Source of the DNA: Branchiostoma floridae
Taxonomy: Eukaryota; Chordata; Leptocardii; Amphioxiformes; Branchiostomatidae
DNA: 62,500 bases
Assembly: GCF_000003815.2 (NCBI RefSeq)
Contig: NC_049980.1
Location: 5,197,476-5,259,975, forward strand
Direction of reading: 5' to 3'
Positions 58,401 to 62,500 of the stretch are shown here, piece by piece. Every line of letters starts with the position of its first letter. Positions within the stretch are counted from its first letter, which is position 1. The position numbers were made by a program, and so were the translations under genes. The notes under the pieces are model-generated. The model was not told where the DNA came from, did not search any database, and saw only the letters and a list, made by a program, of their open reading frames with translations.

Positions 58401-61400
58401 TTAGGCCATGTTGATTTGATTATATGGATGACATTATCTCTTGGTATCCCAAACTGATGCGATCGAGCGAAAAAAAAAGATGGGCAAAAAAAGTGACTTT
58501 CATCATAAACGTGATCTAACGTAAGTGGTCAGGAAGGTTGAACACATTACTGAACACATAGAGTATAATATAGTATACCGAACAGTGATATAAATTCCTT
58601 AGTTTTCTTCTTTCAGTTTCATATATTCTTCTTTGCTTTTGGAAATGACTTTAACATTTTACAACATTAGTATCTCGTTTTGCGATATTTTTGGGGCAAT
58701 TTACGGCATATATTTGCTAATTTTCCAGCTGCTTTGTACGATTTACCGTATGGTACTACGACTCGGTTTTTGTAAGCGGGGGGGGGGGGGGGGTCGGAGG
58801 GGAAGAGACTTAAATTTATATACGCGGATGGCATTCATATAATCGAAACAACGTGACCTTGGAGTGGAGCCGTATGAAAAAAAGAAAACCTGATATACAT
58901 TTGATAACTTTGGCTAGATAGGAAAGCGACCAATCAAAGAGAGAGATTGGAAGGTATGTGTGTGTGTTTTTTTGGGGGGGGAGGGGGGGGGGGTCTTTGT
59001 CTTTTTATTTCGAGAGGAATTCGAAATGTAAGGTAAAAAGTTCCCCCCTCCTCGTTCCGGTTCGGAACTAGTTTCACTTCTACAACTAACTTCAAGGCTA
59101 CCTCACTAGTATCACTTTTACAACTACCGAACTAAATTTTGTTTCGTTTCTACAACTACACTTAAGGCTACCTCACTAGCGTCACTTAATATAGTATACT
59201 CAAGGCTACAGGGCGACATATAAATTTTCTCATTTTCAGTACTAGATTTCATCGTCATGTAGACCAGCTCTGAATGGGATGAAATTTCTTGTTTGTTTTT
59301 TTCTTCCGAAATCAGGCAAAATCAATGTCACCCATAGAATTTACTTGCTGTGGCCTTAAATGCATTGTCGGTTCCCGCACATGTGGACATGCTAACGGCC
59401 ATCCGACAAGTTCACATGACCCCGCTGTGTGGCTGCCTTCTTCAACTCATGTGGTTCTCGTTAGAAAGACCGCGAGATTTAATGAGGACGAGAATTGAGA
59501 GTGTCATGTCAAGGTGAAGAATGTCAGTCACGCTGACCATGCCCCGCAGTAAAAAAAGATGGTTCAATATGAACAGCTGCTATAGGTAGGACTTACGTCG
59601 TATGCGATCTGGCGTAAAACTGTCATAGGCCTTCGTCACAATTCCAAACCGGGGCCCGACCGGGCAGCTGTCGTCAGCGAAATGGTATGATATAAAAGAC
59701 ACAAGATTCAAAAGAGAGTAGCCGTGGGCATTATCTGTGTATATTCTTACGTATACGTTTCTATTTTCCGTTTTCACAAATTTAAACAGCCCGACCGGGA
59801 TCCGGTTTTGAAATGTGAATGTTAGCCTAACACACGCGTTTTTGAGTCGTCTTGGACTTGACCCAGAATACTTCAACTCGACTCTGAGGAGATGCCATAG
59901 GGAGCCCGAATTACACACGTATTTTGTAGTTGACTCAGTAAAGTCCCCTTAGCAGTTCGAAGTAAACTTCAAGCAGACTTAGCGATTTCAAATCGACTCA
60001 GAAAGGTAAATGTAGCCTTTTTTTTTGGCTCTTTGAGGCAGTCGGTTTGTTATCCACAAGCACTGTGTCTACGGCAAGGTATTAGAAGAAGGAGCCCAAG
60101 ACTTTTCTTATAGCTCCTTTCTTACCAACAGAAGTCAGGTACCCATTTCCACACCTGGGTAGAGTGAGGAAACTGCCTTCCCCCATGGCATAATATAATC
60201 ATGGTAGCGTGACAGAAATCGAACCTAAGATCTCTGGGTTCTTGGGCTCTGTAGTTACGTCATACGACCAGACAGCTCGGAAAACGCCTCTGTAAATCGA
60301 GTCAATTGGTGAAATAAGTTACATTGTCTCAAATAGCTTCAAAATCACTTTAAGTTGCATAATCTCAAAGAGCCTCACTAGACTAACTGCATTTCATAGA
60401 CCCCAAAAGCGTTACTAGCTTTAGACTTTTTTAGTTGACCCATCACATATACATGTGTACTTTGTGCTCAGAGAGAACATGTATCATTGCAAATACCAAG
60501 AAAGTGATTTCGGTTTCTTTGTGTTTTCAGAGTGCAAGACACATCGAGGTTCTAAATTATTGACAGAATCCACGGACTTTAGCACAAGGAAAATGTTCAC
60601 ATCTATATTTCAGGTAGCGACGAAACATGTATTAAAATGCACCTAAACCTGGCCAGCGTTGTTAGTCTGGTAGTAACTCTGATTTTTATTTCGCTGACCT
60701 AAGGCCAATGAGTCCAAAAAAAGGACATGACCTCAGCTTAATGGTTAAGGAATTTTCCCGGCGTTTCGTGGCCTGTTTGGTGGAGAATTTATCGTGTAAG
60801 TGGCAAAGTTTATCTCAGCGCCGAAACTAGGACGCGAAACGTGATACCGTACACTTGTCTCTGCGCTTTCGGACTTATATGAAAAACAGGGCATCACCGA
60901 TAACAAGACTGTTCTTTTTTTTGTTTTTTTTGTTTATAACGAATCAATGATTTTTGTGTAGTACATTTAAATTTAGAGTGGGGTCGAGTGGAATTTCGAA
61001 CGACAGGGTGTTTGGTTCCGAACTGACCCAGAGGTAATAGGTTTGAATCAGTTGATATGCTACCAATCTTATGCCTTTGCGGTTAACTTAGGTTGAAATG
61101 AGTACCTAGCTTGGGTTAGGGCTATCCCTTGGATAGGACATCAAACGTACGTCCCGTGTTTCAGGAGAGCCACACCGCGAACCCACCGCACTGATCGAAA
61201 AGACTTATCGAAAAGAGTAGGGGTCTTTCCCGGTGTGATTGGTTCAACCCTACCATCCTTTGGCTGCACTGCACGTGGAGCTTGTGCTCGTATTGAGGTC
61301 ACCTGAGCTGCAAAGAGAGCCGATCCACCCGATACTAATAATGATAATGATTTGACCTGAGTGTGTGTCATATCCATTGCACCTGTACAACCGATCACAT

Positions 61401-62460
61401 CTAATTAGGTAAAGATGTTGAAAGCTAAGGGAAACATATCTCAATCGGCAATCCAGATAAGCTGGCTGAAAAGCCCGTCCTTCGCAAAAGGCTTCATGTA
61501 GATAAACTGCAGATTAAGCGTACTAGCGAAATTCACCTCAAGTTGCTTTTCACGTCCTCCAACGTTAACCCCCAGATGAAAAAGGCCAACTACCTATTTT
61601 CCGGATCGTGTTAGCCAGTAGAAAAAAATGCATGCAAAGCATGACAAAATTCTGTTATATACAATAATACCCATGCAAGTAATTCATCAAGTTAGAAAGT
61701 CACTGAATAACAACGTTCCTTGTACACAAGTAAGTGTTTCGTTCAACTGCCGTTTTGGTGACCGTCTGTCACAACTCTTGCGGTAATTTCGACCGTTTCA
61801 CATTGCACTGCAGCATAGATGTCGCTCCTCAAAGATAAGATTCTAATATACATATGTTGGAATTCATTACGTTTGTTACCGCATCTATAAGCAGCGACAC
61901 CTATACTGCAGTGCAATGTGAACCACCGAGAACTACCCTGAGAAGGTGACAGACGTTCACCGAAACGTCGCTTGAATAGCAAAGACTGTTATTATTCAAT
62001 AATTTTATCGTATGAGTAGTTATGGCCGACTCCTGAATATCTGATACCCCTGTCTCCACAGGTGGTAGCTCCTGCCCTCCCACGTGCACGGACCAGTCGG
62101 ACAGCCCCGTGTGCGGGTCTGACGGAAGGAAGTACAAGAACTCCTGCTACCTCCAGATCGCCTCCTGCGCCACAGGACGAACCATCACAGCTGCAGGAGC
62201 GCCCCCTTGCAAAGGTAAAGCGTACTGTAGTTACATGAACTGTCGTAGCGTCGAGAAAGATGGCGACATCGTCACCCATGCGGTAAATGATGAACAAATA
62301 GTGACTGTGACTGACTGTTCTCCTTTAATCTGTTTCAGCTGGGCCTAGTCCAAAGCCCGCTCCAAAGCCCGCTCCAAAGCCCGCTCCCAAGCCCGCTCCC
62401 AAGCCCGCTCCAAGGCAGATCCAAAGCAGATCCAAGCCAATCCAAGCCAATTCAAGCTGA
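55437..62460 (+). CDS. Secreted proline-rich repeat protein with LDLa and Kazal domains (gene F)
   Basis: Exons seen: 55437-57003, 62062-62214, 62339-62460. The ATG (ACCATCATGG) opens a signal peptide, residues 1-19. RARR at 32-35 is a furin-type site. Residues of about 68-475 are repeats of PAPRPAPVP and PYPYPYPQ type, rich in Pro, Ala, Arg and Tyr. LDLa is Cys489-Cys521 (ECGDGSDEKNC). The phase-1 exon 2 is a Kazal domain, Cys527-Cys572 (CGSDGRKYKNSC). Exon 3 starts a Lys-Pro-Ala repeat and reaches TGA at 62458, where the DNA becomes irregular (AGATCCAAAGCAGATCC). The stop may be real, or the gene may continue past the window. The product is probably an extracellular matrix, adhesive or mucus protein. 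Its exon logic resembles gene E. Frames on other strands over the repeat are artefacts. Confidence 0.82.
55650..56865 (+). repeat. Coding minisatellite for the proline-rich domain of gene F
   Basis: Imperfect 6-24 bp units coding PAP, RPAPVP and PYPYP. Low codon complexity leaves several other frames open across the whole region. Confidence 0.9.
57004..62061. other. Intron 1 of gene F, no exon recognised
   Basis: It contains poly-G runs (58769-58793 and 58973-58995), dispersed repeats (a block near 59310-59370 similar to 54700-54750, and SINE-like text near 60035-60260 with an inverted B-box-like GAAATCGAACC) and a foldback at 61742-61976. It also has a repeat at 61095-61240 shared with 39320 and 53340. 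No further domain exon was seen. Confidence 0.4.
61742..61976. mobile_element. Foldback element upstream of the Kazal exon of gene F
   Basis: TTGGTGACCGTCTGTCAC and CATTGCACTGCAGCATAG on the left are answered by GTGACAGACGTTCACC and TATACTGCAGTGCAATG on the right. A one-sided relative is at 44350-44450. Confidence 0.65.
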
Positions 62461-62500
62461 TCCCAGCAATCAAGCCCATAAAGCAAACGATCCGGCAACC

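Overview
The window looks like nuclear DNA of an invertebrate deuterostome. My best guess is a lancelet (Branchiostoma), and that is an inference. The reasons are intron-rich genes with clean GT-AG boundaries, a sorbitol dehydrogenase (SORD) gene with a vertebrate-like nine-exon layout, extracellular modules (LDLa, Kazal, laminin-EGF) carried on phase-1 exons, and a high density of small foldback transposons. There are no operons and no prokaryotic features. Long open frames over GA repeats, minisatellites and introns are chance ORFs.

Left end (1-1.55 kb, + strand): a TATA-box promoter, a non-coding first exon and two coding exons form a candidate gene for a 79-residue secreted peptide precursor. 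Decayed, inverted copies of its signal-peptide exon recur near 3.0, 8.8 and 17.8 kb.

5-37.3 kb (- strand): a tandem SORD cluster. Reading 5' to 3' on the minus strand, copy D (37272-29154) is a complete nine-exon gene of 351 aa. Copy C (24932-19411) is complete, with 353 aa. Copies B (17008-14113) and A (8056-5180) have only exons 5-9, the NAD-binding and C-terminal half, with intact frames and splice sites. A and B lie in repeated segments that also carry a 205-bp satellite, a mariner-like MITE and the decayed peptide exon. A 3.78-kb CACTA-like DNA transposon (9699-13474) with a perfect 29-bp TIR and a 3-bp TSD interrupts the B segment. Copy D contains two unusual tandem arrays of exon fragments: five extra 5' halves of exon 9 with splice acceptors, and three extra 5' halves of exon 4.

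37.3-62.5 kb (+ strand): two secreted modular proteins. Gene E (40882-50631, six exons, 363 aa) is signal peptide, LDLa, Kazal, LDLa, LDLa, Pro/Gly/Ala spacer, laminin-type EGF. Gene F (55437-62460 or beyond) is signal peptide, a furin-like site, about 400 residues of Pro/Ala/Arg/Tyr repeats, LDLa, Kazal and a Lys-Pro-Ala tail running to the window edge. Both join their modules at phase 1 and look like related matrix or mucus proteins. Gaps and introns hold MITEs, foldbacks, microsatellites and SINE-like sequence.

Functionally, the SORD cluster should encode NAD-dependent polyol dehydrogenases. The open question is whether half-genes B and A are dead, or serve as alternative 3' modules for the exons 1-4 of copy C.
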